This document shows, in pieces, positions 8,112 to 17,026 of a stretch of DNA of 64,000 bases. The stretch comes from Gordonia oryzae (GTDB lineage: Bacteria; Actinomycetota; Actinomycetes; Mycobacteriales; Mycobacteriaceae): the NCBI RefSeq assembly GCF_003797185.1, contig NZ_RKMH01000012.1, positions 1-64,000 on the forward strand, given 5' to 3'. Position 1 is the stretch's first letter, and each line of letters starts with the position of its first letter. The notes under the pieces were generated by a model. It was not told where the DNA came from. It searched no databases and saw only the letters and a list, made by a program, of their open reading frames with translations. Both the position numbers and the translations under genes were made by a program.

Positions 8112-9239
8112 TCAGGCGAGACGCCATCCGCTACCCTGCATGGCCACCAGCCCACCGAGTTCCAGTACGGCAAGCGCCGCCCGTACCTCACCGATCTGGA
8201 CGCCGGCCGAGAACACCACTTCCTCGACCGTGACTGCGCCGCGACCCGGCAGCGCATCGTGGACGCGCTGTTGAATCGGCGTGAGGCCATCGGTATTGCG
8301 GGTCGTTCCCCGGTCTGTGACTCCTCCGCCGTCGGGGACCGCCATCGTCCGCACGGCGGCGCCATCGGCTACGAGCAAGGCGCGTCCATCGGCGATCAGC
8401 TCGTGACAGCCGACCGAGGTCGCAGAGGTCACCGGCCCCGGCACCGCGCCGAGCGGCCGCCCGAGTTTCACCGCCCACGCAGCGGTACTCACCGCACCGG
8501 AGCGGGCGCCCGCCTCGACCACCACCACGGCATTGGACAAGGCGGCAACAAGCCGATTTCGGGTGAGGAATCGGTGACGGGCCGCGGTTGTGTGCGGTGG
8601 ATACTCGGAGACGACGACTCCACGCTCGGCGATCTCGGCGAGCAGCCTGGAGTGCGCAGCGGGGTAGTCGCGATCGATACCACATGCCAGCACCGCCATC
8701 GTCGCGCCGCCACTGGCGAGCGCCGCGCGATGGGCGACCCCGTCGATCCCGAACGCGGCACCGGAGACGATGCCCCACCCATACTCGACGAGCTCCTCGA
8801 CCAGCAGACCGGTGACGTGCTCCCCGTACGACGAGGCGGCGCGCGATCCCACAAGCGCGATCGAGGAGACCGCGAGGTCATCGAGTCGGGCCGGGCCACG
8901 CGCCCACAGCACCAGCGGCATCCCTCCGCGCTCACCGGTGTCCGCGTTCGCCAAAGCCAACAGTGAGAATCCTGGCCATTCGTCATCATCGGGGGTCACC
9001 AGCCGCGCACCGCATTTCTCGGCGACCGCCAGATCCGACTCCGAGCGGTCGTCGCCGGCACGCGCGCGCGTCGCCTTCAGCACGGACTCGTGCCCGCGCG
9101 GCACTAGCCCACGCGCCACGGCCGCCGCGGCCTCGAGGACACCGACCTCGGCGACAAGTGCCGTCAGCGGCACACACGGCGGCTCGGCGACGCGGGCCAG
9201 ATAGGCCCACGCACGCCGTTCGGATTCGGTCGTCGTCAT
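8112..9239 (-). CDS. dprA: DNA-processing protein DprA
   Basis: Single-stranded-DNA-binding protein that loads RecA during natural transformation. The 375-aa protein has a helical N-terminus, then the Rossmann-like DprA core: SIALVGSRAASSYGEHVT, GIVSGAAFGIDGVAHRAAL, VLACGIDRDYPAAH and FLTRNRLVAALSNAVVVVEA. The tail (TPIQQRVHDALPGRGAVTVEEVV) is the winged-helix domain seen in many DprA proteins. Its start overlaps the comM stop by 4 bp (ATGA), so the two are translationally coupled. Competence is not established in most mycolata, so the pair's role here may be recombination or repair. Confidence 0.95.
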   Translation of the reverse strand: MTTTESERRAWAYLARVAEPPCVPLTALVAEVGVLEAAAAVARGLVPRGHESVLKATRARAGDDRSESDLAVAEKCGARLVTPDDDEWPGFSLLALANADTGERGGMPLVLWARGPARLDDLAVSSIALVGSRAASSYGEHVTGLLVEELVEYGWGIVSGAAFGIDGVAHRAALASGGATMAVLACGIDRDYPAAHSRLLAEIAERGVVVSEYPPHTTAARHRFLTRNRLVAALSNAVVVVEAGARSGAVSTAAWAVKLGRPLGAVPGPVTSATSVGCHELIADGRALLVADGAAVRTMAVPDGGGVTDRGTTRNTDGLTPIQQRVHDALPGRGAVTVEEVVFSAGVQIGEVRAALAVLELGGLVAMQGSGWRLA

Positions 9240-10792
9240 CGGTAGCTCCCCCGATCGCGGTAGAGAAGTGCTTGGGCCACTTCATTTTCGGTGGGCACCG
9301 CACCCCCGGCGAGGTCGGTCAGCGTCCAGGCCAACCGCAGCGCGCGATCTGCGCCGCGCGCGGTGAGTCGCCCCTCTCGCAGGCTCAGGTCCACCGGCCG
9401 AACGACCTTGGGTGGCAGCCGGAAACGCCTGCGCAACGCCGGTCCGGGTACCTCGGCGTTGGTGCGCCAGCCGAATTGCCGCCATCGCTCGACCGCCGCG
9501 CCGCGCGCCGCGGTGACCCGTGCGCGGATATCAGCGCTCGACTCACCGGTCTCGGTGGCCAGCGCGACGTTACCGGGCGGATCCATCCGCACCCGGATGT
9601 CGACGCGATCCATCAGCGGCCCCGACAGTTTGCCGAGATAGCGCCGCCGGACCACCGCACTGCAGATGCACTGCACATCCCGTGTCGGTGCGCACGGACA
9701 CGGGTTGGCGGCCAGGATCAGTTGGAAACGCGCGGGATAGACGGCCACCCCGTCGCGCCGCGGCACCTTGACCACCCCCTCCTCGACCGGTTGGCGAAGG
9801 GAGTCGAGAACTTTCGCGCCCATCTCGGCGCACTCGTCGAGAAACAGCACCCCGCGGTGGGCCAGCGACACCGCCCCCGGCCGTGCCATCCCGGTACCGC
9901 CACCGAGCAGCGCGGTGATCGTCGTCGTGTGATGCGGATCGATGAACGGAGGCGCACTGACCAACGGCGACCCCGGCGAGAGCACCCCCGCTATCGAATG
10001 GATCGCAGTTACCTGCAGCGACTCCTCGTCGTCCAGTGGCGGCAGGATCCCCGGCAACCTCCGCGCCAGCATCGTCTTCCCGATCCCGGGCGGCCCCGTC
10101 ATCAACACGTGATGGCCTCCGGCAGCAGCGATCTCGAGCGCATGCCGGGCCTGGGCCTGGCCCACCACATCGACCATGTCGGCAACCGTGGCCACCGCCG
10201 ACGGCGGCACCGCATTCTCATCGACCGTGTCGAGCACAAACGAACCCCCCAGCCACCGCGCCACCTCCCCCAGCGTCCGCGCCCCACCGACTTCGATCCC
10301 CGACACCAACGATGCCTCGGCCACCGTGGCCAACGGCACCACCGCCCGCGCAAACCCCGCATTCCGCGCCTCGATCACTGCGGGCAACACCCCCGCCACC
10401 GGCCGAATCCCGCCGTCGAGCGCCAACTCCCCCAACATCACCGTCGAGGACAACTTCACCGGCGAAACCTGTTCACGCGCAGCCAGAATTGCCACCGCGA
10501 TTGCGAGGTCATGCGCCGAACCACGCTTGGGCATCGTCGCAGGCGACAGATTGACCGTCACCTTCATATCCGGAAATGTGAACCCCGAGTTGCTGATCGC
10601 CGCGCGGATCCGATCCCGACCCTCCCGCAAAGAGGCATCAACGTTCCCGCCAACCGAAAAGGACGGAAGTCCTTGGCCCACATTGGCCTGAACCTCGACC
10701 GGGTTGGCCTCGAACGCATTCAAACCCACCGAATGCGCACGCCCCAGCGAACTACGTGCCGGAACCAGATCCTCACTCGGTGATACCGACAT
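9236..10792 (-). CDS. comM: ComM/YifB-type Mg-chelatase-like AAA+ ATPase
   Basis: AAA+ helicase which in competent bacteria drives branch migration of incoming DNA. The 518-aa protein has an N-terminal Lon-like S16 domain (LNAFEANPVEVQANVGQGLPSF), Walker A GPPGIGKTMLARRLP near residue 232, Walker B RGVLFLDECAEM and a zinc-binding insertion ANPCPCAPTRDVQCICS. The C-terminal Mg_chelatase_C region ends in LLYRDRGSYR. It starts at an ATG overlapping yraN by 20 bp and runs straight into dprA, forming a yraN-comM-dprA operon as in M. tuberculosis Rv2898c-Rv2896c. Confidence 0.95.
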   Translation of the reverse strand: MSVSPSEDLVPARSSLGRAHSVGLNAFEANPVEVQANVGQGLPSFSVGGNVDASLREGRDRIRAAISNSGFTFPDMKVTVNLSPATMPKRGSAHDLAIAVAILAAREQVSPVKLSSTVMLGELALDGGIRPVAGVLPAVIEARNAGFARAVVPLATVAEASLVSGIEVGGARTLGEVARWLGGSFVLDTVDENAVPPSAVATVADMVDVVGQAQARHALEIAAAGGHHVLMTGPPGIGKTMLARRLPGILPPLDDEESLQVTAIHSIAGVLSPGSPLVSAPPFIDPHHTTTITALLGGGTGMARPGAVSLAHRGVLFLDECAEMGAKVLDSLRQPVEEGVVKVPRRDGVAVYPARFQLILAANPCPCAPTRDVQCICSAVVRRRYLGKLSGPLMDRVDIRVRMDPPGNVALATETGESSADIRARVTAARGAAVERWRQFGWRTNAEVPGPALRRRFRLPPKVVRPVDLSLREGRLTARGADRALRLAWTLTDLAGGAVPTENEVAQALLYRDRGSYR

Positions 10793-11180
10793 GATGGCGC
10801 ACCTCCGCCCGCTCCATCGCCGACGGATTCATCCGATCCAACTGCACCGAGATGACGTCGAAGCGAATGCCCGGCCACCAGATCTTCTGCTGCGCCAACC
10901 ACATCCGCGTCAACTTGCGCATCCGGGTCAACTTGTCGGCTGTCACCGCCGCGACCGGGTCGGCGAAGACGCGCGATGCCCGCGTCTTGACCTCCACCAC
11001 CACCAACCGACGTCCGTCGAAGGCAATCAGATCCAATTCACCGTACCGATTACGCCAATTGCGTTCCAGGATCGACCAACCCAATTCGGTCACGAACTCG
11101 GCCGCCCGATCCTCACCGAGCCGCGCCACCTCCGCCCTCCCCAGACGACCACCCCGGGCTCTCACAGGTTTCGCTGTCAT
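10773..11180 (-). CDS. yraN: UPF0102 (YraN) endonuclease-like protein
   Basis: Small protein with the YraN fold, related to Holliday-junction resolvases and restriction-like nucleases; biochemical role unproven. The 135-aa chain carries RAAEFVTELGWSILERNWR, then GELDLIAFDGRRLVVVEVKTR, holding the E-x(n)-D-x(n)-ExK nuclease signature. I chose the ATG at 11180 because upstream codons are low-complexity Arg/Ser/Gly and the family begins at about this point. Its 3' end overlaps comM by 20 bp in a different frame. In M. tuberculosis fdhD/fdhF follow at this position; here they do not. Confidence 0.9.
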   Translation of the reverse strand: MTAKPVRARGGRLGRAEVARLGEDRAAEFVTELGWSILERNWRNRYGELDLIAFDGRRLVVVEVKTRASRVFADPVAAVTADKLTRMRKLTRMWLAQQKIWWPGIRFDVISVQLDRMNPSAMERAEVRHHVGITE

Positions 11181-11337
11181 GACGACAACGATCGCCCCGC
11201 TACGCCCACACGACCGAGCACCACGACCCACAACACCCCGCCGCCGTGCACACGGTGACAACTGTGGAGAAATCAGGTATTGGGTGAACCCCGTAGGAAA
11301 AGGGCGACCATTCTCTCAGACGGTGTCACAGCCGTGT

Positions 11338-11649
11338 TCAGGGCTCGTCAGGCAGCCGCAACTCGGGCTTCTCAAGTTCCTCGATATTGACGTCTTTGAA
11401 GGTGAGCACACGAACCTGCTTGACGAACCGAGCCGGACGGTACATGTCCCATACCCAGGCATCGCTCATGCGCAGTTCGAAATAGACCTCTCCCTCGGCG
11501 TTGCGGGGCACCAGCTCGACGGCATTCGCGAGATAGAAACGGCGCTCGGTCTCGACGACGTAGGTGAACTGGCCGACGATGTCCTTGTACTCGCGATACA
11601 GGGACAACTCCATCTCGGTTTCGTACTTCTCGAGATCCTCAGCGCTCAT
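11338..11649 (-). CDS. DUF2469 protein (Rv2901c-type)
   Basis: Acidic cytosolic protein of 103 aa specific to Actinobacteria, function unknown. The whole chain matches the family: [20 protein letters not shown] at the start, then [20 protein letters not shown] and [20 protein letters not shown], ending [10 protein letters not shown]. No transmembrane segment or signal peptide is visible. Its ATG overlaps the rnhB stop by 4 bp (ATGA), so it is coupled to RNase HII. A 157-bp gap follows before yraN. The coupling hints at a nucleic-acid role, but that is inference. Confidence 0.93.
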   Translation of the reverse strand: MSAEDLEKYETEMELSLYREYKDIVGQFTYVVETERRFYLANAVELVPRNAEGEVYFELRMSDAWVWDMYRPARFVKQVRVLTFKDVNIEELEKPELRLPDEP

Positions 11650-12350
11650 CCGATAAGCCTATCGCGGGAACCCTGGTCGCTGACGTCGGGCGCGGTTGCG
11701 AGTAGCCGCCGCGACGCAACGTTGCGGTAGGACATCCGGTGTTGCGCAGAAGGACCGAGTCGGTCGAGACAAGACATGTGCAACGCGGTGCTGTAGCCCT
11801 TGTGGACAGCGAACGAGTAGCCGGGAACCTCGCCGTCCATGGCGACCATGATGCGATCACGCGTCACCTTCGCCAGGATGCTGGCCGCAGCGATACATGC
11901 AGCCGCACCGTCGCCGCCGACGACCGGCAGCGACGGCACGGTCAAACCGGGCACCGGAAAGCCGTCGGAGAGTACATACCCCGGGACGACGTCGAGCCCG
12001 GCAACCGCGCGGCGCATGCCCTCGATGTTCGCGACGTGAATGCCAATGCGGTCGATCTCCTCGGCCTCGATGACCACCACCGACCACGATTCGGCATAAC
12101 GGATGATCGCACGATAGAGCTTCTCCCGTGCCGCCTCTGTCAACTTCTTGGAGTCGTCGAGTTCGGCCAGTGAGACGAGTTGGGTAGGCCGCAACACGCA
12201 TGCGGCCACAACCAACGGACCGGCGCATGCGCCGCGCCCGGCTTCGTCGACACCGGCGACGGGCCCGAGCCCGTTGCGATGCAGGGTGAACTCGTAGGTC
12301 CGCAGTCCCCCGGCACGGCGGACGGGGAATCGCGGTGGCCACCGGCTCAT
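11646..12350 (-). CDS. rnhB: Ribonuclease HII
   Basis: Removes RNA from RNA-DNA hybrids and initiates excision of misincorporated ribonucleotides. The 234-aa protein has the catalytic [18 protein letters not shown] motif (Asp-Glu pair), [16 protein letters not shown] and the later conserved [11 protein letters not shown] with a metal-binding Asp. The ATG at 12350 has GAGGTG five to six bases upstream; a GTG at 12422 would add 24 atypical residues. It ends in a 4-bp overlap with DUF2469 and follows lepB by 75 bp, the order of Rv2903c-Rv2902c-Rv2901c. Confidence 0.95.
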   Translation of the reverse strand: MSRWPPRFPVRRAGGLRTYEFTLHRNGLGPVAGVDEAGRGACAGPLVVAACVLRPTQLVSLAELDDSKKLTEAAREKLYRAIIRYAESWSVVVIEAEEIDRIGIHVANIEGMRRAVAGLDVVPGYVLSDGFPVPGLTVPSLPVVGGDGAAACIAAASILAKVTRDRIMVAMDGEVPGYSFAVHKGYSTALHMSCLDRLGPSAQHRMSYRNVASRRLLATAPDVSDQGSRDRLIG

Positions 12351-12425
12351 TGCGTCACCTCGTCGGCCGACGCCGAAGAAGTTGACACCGAGCAGTCGGG
12401 TACGTCGCTGGTCACCGCACACCGC

Positions 12426-13310
12426 TCACTGCTGCGGGTTGACCGAGCCCACACCGCCCATCCGGGAGAACGGGTAGATGATGAATTGCGTTTTGCCGCG
12501 GATGTCGTCGACCGGAACGGTGCCGTCATTCGTCATCACCCCTGCGGGGTCAGTCTGAATGTGGTAGCGGGAATCCGACGAGCGGGTTCGGTTGTCGCCC
12601 ATGACGAATACATGACCCTTGGGCACGGTGATCGGCCCGAAATCGACACCGAGACAGCTATTGAGCTTTCCATCGGGAGTCAATGAATTGCTGTTGACAT
12701 AGCCGTTGGCAACGTTCTGCTGTTGCAGCGCCATGTTGACGTAGGGCTCCTTGAGCGCCTTGCCGTTGACCTTCACACCGACGCCCTCGCTGTTGCGGCA
12801 TTCGATGGTCTGCCCCCCCACGGCGATGATGCGTTTGACGTAGTCGTTTTCATCGGGAGGTGCGAATCCGAACCAAGACAACGCATCTTGCAGATGATGT
12901 ACCACCGGGTTCGACGATCGCGGAGACACCCAGTCGTCCCCACCCCACGAGTCGGGAACCTTGAAGACGATGACGTCGCCAGGGGCAGGTTCCCCGAACG
13001 TATAGGCGAGTTTTTCCACGAAGATCCGGTCGTTGGAGCACCCACTACACCCGATGAGGGTAGTCTCCATAGACTCGGACGGAATGACGTACTGACGACC
13101 GACGAAGGTCTGCAGGAGCCAGCTGATCAGCAGGACGCAGGCGACGATGATGATCGTCTCCCGCAGCAGCGAACCCTTCTTCTCGGGTTTGTCGCTCGTG
13201 GTCCGCCACGGCCGCGATGCTTGCGGAGGGCCTTCGGCGGGATCGGCGCTGCCGCCGGGATCGGTGCGGTCGTCCCCGGCGCCGTCGCCGTCGCGATAGG
13301 TGTCAGCCAC
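12426..13310 (-). CDS. lepB: Signal peptidase I
   Basis: Membrane-anchored serine protease that removes signal peptides from Sec and Tat substrates. The 294-aa protein has a polar cytoplasmic N-terminus of about 45 residues, one transmembrane helix (ETIIIVACVLLISWLLQTF), then catalytic Ser in VIPSESME and catalytic Lys in DYVKRIIAVGG. VFVMGDNRTRSSDSRYH is the conserved box E. A Cys pair (CSGC) follows the catalytic Ser segment. It starts at a GTG, is 18 bp downstream of rplS, and likely shares its transcript. Confidence 0.96.
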   Translation of the reverse strand: MADTYRDGDGAGDDRTDPGGSADPAEGPPQASRPWRTTSDKPEKKGSLLRETIIIVACVLLISWLLQTFVGRQYVIPSESMETTLIGCSGCSNDRIFVEKLAYTFGEPAPGDVIVFKVPDSWGGDDWVSPRSSNPVVHHLQDALSWFGFAPPDENDYVKRIIAVGGQTIECRNSEGVGVKVNGKALKEPYVNMALQQQNVANGYVNSNSLTPDGKLNSCLGVDFGPITVPKGHVFVMGDNRTRSSDSRYHIQTDPAGVMTNDGTVPVDDIRGKTQFIIYPFSRMGGVGSVNPQQ

Positions 13311-13328
13311 GTCGTCAGGGTAGACGCG

Positions 13329-13670
13329 TCAGCGCTTTTCCTTGATCTTGGCCGCCTTGCCGCGCAGATCTCGCAGGTAGTACAGCTTCGCGCGACGCAC
13401 ATCGCCGCGGGTGAGGACGTCGATCTTGGCGATATTCGGGCTGTGCACCGGGAAGGTACGTTCCACGCCGACGCCGAAAGAGACCTTGCGGACGGTGAAG
13501 GTCTCGCGGATTCCGCCGCCCTGGCGGCGGATGACGACACCTTTGAAGACCTGGACGCGTTCCTTGCTGCCCTCGATGACCTTGACGTGGACGTCAAGGG
13601 TGTCACCGGGACCGAATTCGGGGATGTCGTCGCGTAACGACTGCTTGTCGATGGTGTCCAGGATGTTCAT
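13329..13670 (-). CDS. rplS: 50S ribosomal protein L19
   Basis: Large-subunit protein at the 30S-50S interface. The 113-aa chain begins [20 protein letters not shown] and contains [34 protein letters not shown] and the C-terminal [21 protein letters not shown], all typical. Length is normal. It starts at an ATG. Its upstream 208 bp contain a TGGCACAAT element shared with the rpsP upstream region, giving a likely promoter and a leader of about 160 nt. lepB follows 18 bp after the stop. Confidence 0.98.
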   Translation of the reverse strand: MNILDTIDKQSLRDDIPEFGPGDTLDVHVKVIEGSKERVQVFKGVVIRRQGGGIRETFTVRKVSFGVGVERTFPVHSPNIAKIDVLTRGDVRRAKLYYLRDLRGKAAKIKEKR

Positions 13671-13840
13671 GTGTCGTGGTCCTTATTCTGGCGTGGCGTG
13701 AACAGAGGAACCTGGCGGCCCGCCCTGATCCCCGGAAATCACCCAAGGTCAGGAGCGAGGTTCGACCGGTTCGTGCTCCGAGTCATGTGTATGTGCCGGG
13801 ATGGACGTCGGCGAGGACGCCAGCATCAGGCAACCCGACC

Positions 13841-13849
13841 ATTGTGCCA
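13841..13849 (-). promoter_or_regulatory. Candidate extended -10 promoter of rplS
   Basis: Minus-strand TGGCACAAT lies 171 bp upstream of the rplS ATG. Together with four flanking bases it is a 13-nt identity (GTCTGGCACAATG) with the region upstream of rpsP. TG plus one base plus CACAAT fits an extended -10 layout. No good -35 is seen. It overlaps no coding sequence. Confidence 0.42.
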
Positions 13850-13878
13850 GACGACCCCCGGCCCGACGAAATCGCCGA

Positions 13879-14961
13879 TCACTGCCCGGCGACACCGTTC
13901 GACGACCGTGACGCGGAGGCGACCTGCGCTGCTCCAGACGCCGCGATCGCCGCTCGGGCCTGCGCAGACGGCGGTGACGCAGAGGCGACCGCCAGCGGGA
14001 TGACGCCGGAGTTCTGCATGTGGTGCACAAGCGCGATCTCTGGGACACGGCCGTCACCGACGAGTTCCTCACCTGATCGTATAGACATGCCCCGGCGCAG
14101 GTAGGGCACCGGGTCGCTGGTCGCGATCACCACCGTTCGACCGGTCTGCGGGTGCTCCCCCACTCCGACGGCGATCTGCACCCACGATCCGACGGCGCCG
14201 GGCAGTGACATGTGCAGGGCGGCCGCCCGACGGGCGAGCGCGTCGTACTCGGCGCGGGTCAGCTCTGGCGGCTCGTCGGCCTCCCCGTCGGAACCGGTTC
14301 GAGGGCCGGCCGGGACACGCCGCACCGCCGAACCCAGACCTGCGCCGGCGGCGGCCGCCCCGAGACCGGCAAAGCCGGCCATCGGCATCATCCCGCTCGT
14401 GGCGCTTGCAGAGCTTCCGGTCCCCTCATCGGTGTGCCCGCCGCCACCGGGACCTGCCGGGTCGGCCCGCACGAGCGTGCCGGACTGTTCGGTGTACTCG
14501 TCACCGGCGGCCGTCAGAGCCATCCGCCCCGCAGTCGCCGCCCGCACGGCATGCGTGTCGTCGCCGAGTGCCGCGGCAAGCTCGCCGAGCATCTGGTCAC
14601 GGCCGGTGATCGCCGCGACCAACTCGATCCGCAGACGCGCCGCGACGGTCAGATCGGCGAACGCCTCGACGGCGTCCGCGGCGGCGGCCACCGCTCGCGC
14701 AGTCGTGGGCAGCGCGGCCTCCTCGTCGCCGACGAGGCGATCGCGTCCGGCGAGGATCGCATGGGTGAAACGGCCGTCCCCACCGTCGACGTCGCGAAAG
14801 GCGGCGGCGAGATCGGCCGCGAGGTGGTCGAGGCGCTCGCGCAGGGCGGCCAGTCCGGAGGCGACGTGACCGAGGGTCGCGTCGTCGGTGGTGGGCCAGC
14901 ATCCAGGGACGAGGCTCTCGGCCAGCGCACGGGTGTCGGCGCTCGACGGCTGCCCGCTCAT
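13879..14961 (-). CDS. Ala-rich protein of an ESX-associated-like cassette, unknown function
   Basis: Not recognised as a named gene. With the ATG at 14961 it has 360 aa; a GTG at 15009 would add 16 residues and overlap the previous gene. Residues about 1-150 are helical and charged (LGHVASGLAALRERLDHLAADL). A Gly/Ala/Met linker (SGMMPMAGFAGLGAAAAGAG) follows, of a kind common in ESX-associated proteins. A C-terminal domain of about 130 residues contains GRTVVIATSDPVPYLRRGM and PEIALVHHMQNSG. There is no signal peptide or transmembrane helix. It follows an EspC-like gene by 7 bp. The pattern suggests a type VII secretion substrate or partner; that is inference. Confidence 0.65.
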   Translation of the reverse strand: MSGQPSSADTRALAESLVPGCWPTTDDATLGHVASGLAALRERLDHLAADLAAAFRDVDGGDGRFTHAILAGRDRLVGDEEAALPTTARAVAAAADAVEAFADLTVAARLRIELVAAITGRDQMLGELAAALGDDTHAVRAATAGRMALTAAGDEYTEQSGTLVRADPAGPGGGGHTDEGTGSSASATSGMMPMAGFAGLGAAAAGAGLGSAVRRVPAGPRTGSDGEADEPPELTRAEYDALARRAAALHMSLPGAVGSWVQIAVGVGEHPQTGRTVVIATSDPVPYLRRGMSIRSGEELVGDGRVPEIALVHHMQNSGVIPLAVASASPPSAQARAAIAASGAAQVASASRSSNGVAGQ

Positions 14962-14968
14962 CGCGCCG

Positions 14969-15301
14969 TCATCGCAACCGCCCACGAGTGTCGAAGCCGC
15001 GTGCCGCACGATCGTCGGTGTCGACGAGATCGCGGGTCCCGGCGTCGATCAACGCCGCAAGGGTGGTGACGTCGCGGACGGCGCGCGCCATCGCACCGGC
15101 GAGAGAGCTCGCGACGCCGTCGAATCCGGTGCGGAACCGCAGCGCTCCGGGATCGCCTCCGAGCGCCGAATCGAGCTGCGCCAGAAGCACGTCGAGATCG
15201 GCTTCGAGGTCGTCGAGGTGGCGGGCCGCAGTGGTGAGCACGGCATGCAGTGTGCCGGTGTCGTCGGGGTCGACGTCGACGGTGTGCCGATCGCCGGTCA
15301 T
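14969..15301 (-). CDS. EspC/WXG100-like small helical protein
   Basis: A 110-aa protein resembling the EspC-type T7SS substrate family (PF10824 by recollection). It starts TVDVDPDDTGTLHAVLTTAA, continues with the heptad-like HLDDLEADLDVLLAQLDSAL and a GDPGALRFRTGFDG turn, and ends in a second helix plus a short polar tail. No canonical W-x-G turn is visible. Length and helix-turn-helix layout match small ESX partners. Its ATG overlaps the upstream YbaB-like stop by 4 bp, so it is coupled to that gene, and the large Ala-rich gene follows. No ESX core components (EccC, MycP) are in the window. Confidence 0.62.
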   Translation of the reverse strand: MTGDRHTVDVDPDDTGTLHAVLTTAARHLDDLEADLDVLLAQLDSALGGDPGALRFRTGFDGVASSLAGAMARAVRDVTTLAALIDAGTRDLVDTDDRAARGFDTRGRLR

Positions 15302-15672
15302 CGGGCGGACGGCTCGATGTCGGTGAACGCCGGCGTGACCGTCGTCGCGGCGGTGAGCAGTTGCGCGCGTTGGGTGCGCAGCGAGCCGTCGGCATCGGCG
15401 ACGAGTCCGACGATCAGTTGCGAAAGTTGCTCTCCCCGATAACGCCGCATCGCCGACGGGGTGATGTCGAGGCCGACCAGCACGCCACGCGCATCGACGG
15501 TCACCGACACCGCGCGATCCGGGCTGGTCACCGTCGCGGTGAGACCGGCGACGGCATCGGCGACCCGCCGCACCTCGCCACGCTGCCGCTCGACGTCGTC
15601 GAGCATGTCCGCCCAGCGCGCACCGATCATGCGACTGTTACCGGAGTCTCCCACCGTCGCCTCCCCACTCAC
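15298..15672 (-). CDS. YbaB/EbfC-like nucleoid-type protein
   Basis: A 124-aa protein with the YbaB/EbfC layout: an N-terminal helix (ARWADMLDDVERQRGEVRRV), a central beta sheet (AVSVTVDARGVLVGLDIT) and a C-terminal helix (LSQLIVGLVADADGSL). Canonical members bind DNA as dimers; divergent copies are common next to ESX-type genes in mycolata. The GTG at 15672 is used here; an ATG at 15630 would shorten it by 14 residues, and neither has a strong ribosome-binding site. It is the first gene of the three-gene cassette, 68 bp after trmD. Confidence 0.68.
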   Translation of the reverse strand: MSGEATVGDSGNSRMIGARWADMLDDVERQRGEVRRVADAVAGLTATVTSPDRAVSVTVDARGVLVGLDITPSAMRRYRGEQLSQLIVGLVADADGSLRTQRAQLLTAATTVTPAFTDIEPSAR

Positions 15673-15740
15673 ACGGATCGATCGATCCTATCCGGAGAAT
15701 CCGACATCGGCGGGGTGGGATTCCACAGGGTCTGGACCGG

Positions 15741-16439
15741 TCAGGGATCGGGATGATCGACGCCCGGTAACAGGTCGGGGCGGCGCTCACGGGTGCGTTG
15801 CATCGACTGCTCGTGACGCCATGCGGCGATCTTGGCGTGATCGCCGGAGAGCAGGATCGGCGGCACCGGGAGATCCCGCCAGATCTCGGGCCGGGTGTAG
15901 CTGGGGCCCTCGAGGAGGCCGTCGGAGAACGAATCCTCCTGGTGGGAGCGTGGATTGCCGAGGACACCGGGTATCAGCCGGACGGTGGCCTCGATCATCG
16001 CCATCGCGGCGACCTCGCCACCGATCAACACGAAGTCGCCGAGTGAGACCTCCTCGACGTACACCCGGCGTGCCGCATCGTCGAAGACCCGCTGATCGAT
16101 GCCCTCATAACGTCCGCAGGCGAACACCAGATGCGGGTACCCGCTCCAGCGCTGAGCCGTGGCCTGATCGAACGGCACCCCGGCCGGGGTGAGAACGACC
16201 AGCAGCGCGTCGTCGGGGCACACCTCGTCCAGACACCGACCCCACACGTCGGGCTTCATCACCATGCCGGGACCCCCGCCGTAGGGCGAGTCGTCGACAC
16301 TGCGATGGACGTCGTGCGTCCACGCACGCAGGTCGTGTACCCCGAGTTCGACGACTCCACGCTCGATTGCCTTGCCCAACAACGCAGCCCGAAGCGGCTC
16401 GAGGTACTCGGGAAAGATGGTGACGACGTCGATGCGCAT
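15741..16439 (-). CDS. trmD: tRNA (guanine-37-N1)-methyltransferase
   Basis: SPOUT-fold enzyme that methylates G37 of tRNAs reading CNN codons, preventing +1 frameshifts. The 232-aa protein starts [17 protein letters not shown], has [13 protein letters not shown] and the knotted cofactor site [14 protein letters not shown], then [16 protein letters not shown]. The family N-terminus supports the ATG at 16439; a GTG at 16460 that overlaps rimM as GTGA would add seven residues. It is the last gene of rpsP-KH-rimM-trmD, an order conserved across Actinobacteria. Confidence 0.96.
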   Translation of the reverse strand: MRIDVVTIFPEYLEPLRAALLGKAIERGVVELGVHDLRAWTHDVHRSVDDSPYGGGPGMVMKPDVWGRCLDEVCPDDALLVVLTPAGVPFDQATAQRWSGYPHLVFACGRYEGIDQRVFDDAARRVYVEEVSLGDFVLIGGEVAAMAMIEATVRLIPGVLGNPRSHQEDSFSDGLLEGPSYTRPEIWRDLPVPPILLSGDHAKIAAWRHEQSMQRTRERRPDLLPGVDHPDP

Positions 16440-16456
16440 GTGGGGCGATTCCCCGG

Positions 16457-17014
16457 TCACTGCGCCGAACCATTGACGTCGTCGTCACCGGTGTCGGCGG
16501 CCGCGCTATCGATGAGACCGGGCGGCGGGTCGATCTCGATGCCGTCGAGGGTCACCGTCGGCACGATCTCGCGGACGAACGGCACGAGAACCTCCCGATC
16601 GGCGTCGGTGCGCACAACCAGGATGTCGTTGGCGGGCAGGTGCAGGACGGAATCGACGACGCCCACGGCCACACCGTCGATCGTCGAGACCGCTAGGCCC
16701 TCGAGTTCGTGGTCGTAGAAGGCGTCGGGGTCGTCACCGGAATCGACCTGCGAGCTGTCGATGAGGAACAGCGTGCCGCGCAGGGCGTCGGCGGCCGACC
16801 GATCGGTCACCTCGGCCAGCGACAGCAACAGCCGCCCGGAATGTTCCCGGGCGGCTGTCACCGTGAAAGTGCGCTCGCCCGCGCCTCGCGGCAGTCGGCC
16901 GAGCAGGGTCGTCCCGCACGCGAACCGCTCCTGCGGGTCATCGGTACGGACATCGACGACGAGTTCGCCGCGAATGCCGTGGGACTTGGCCACACGGCCC
17001 ACCACGAGCTCCAT
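16457..17014 (-). CDS. rimM: 16S rRNA-processing protein RimM
   Basis: Assembly factor that helps the 30S head mature around S19. The 185-aa protein has the N-terminal RimM domain ([21 protein letters not shown]) and the C-terminal PRC barrel ([20 protein letters not shown]). Length is normal. It starts at an ATG 12 bp after the KH-domain gene, and its stop abuts trmD. No abnormality is seen apart from an acidic tail ([13 protein letters not shown]). Confidence 0.95.
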   Translation of the reverse strand: MELVVGRVAKSHGIRGELVVDVRTDDPQERFACGTTLLGRLPRGAGERTFTVTAAREHSGRLLLSLAEVTDRSAADALRGTLFLIDSSQVDSGDDPDAFYDHELEGLAVSTIDGVAVGVVDSVLHLPANDILVVRTDADREVLVPFVREIVPTVTLDGIEIDPPPGLIDSAAADTGDDDVNGSAQ

Positions 17015-17026
17015 CGAACTCCGAGA

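Noticed and set aside
8042..8365. N-terminal extension of the siderophore-interacting protein
   Set aside because: Overlaps the dprA end and the iron box. The ATG at 8041 has a clear GGAGGT.
13841..13849. TGGCAC read as a sigma-54 promoter
   Set aside because: Mycolata are not known to carry sigma-54 and the TTGC half at the right spacing is missing.
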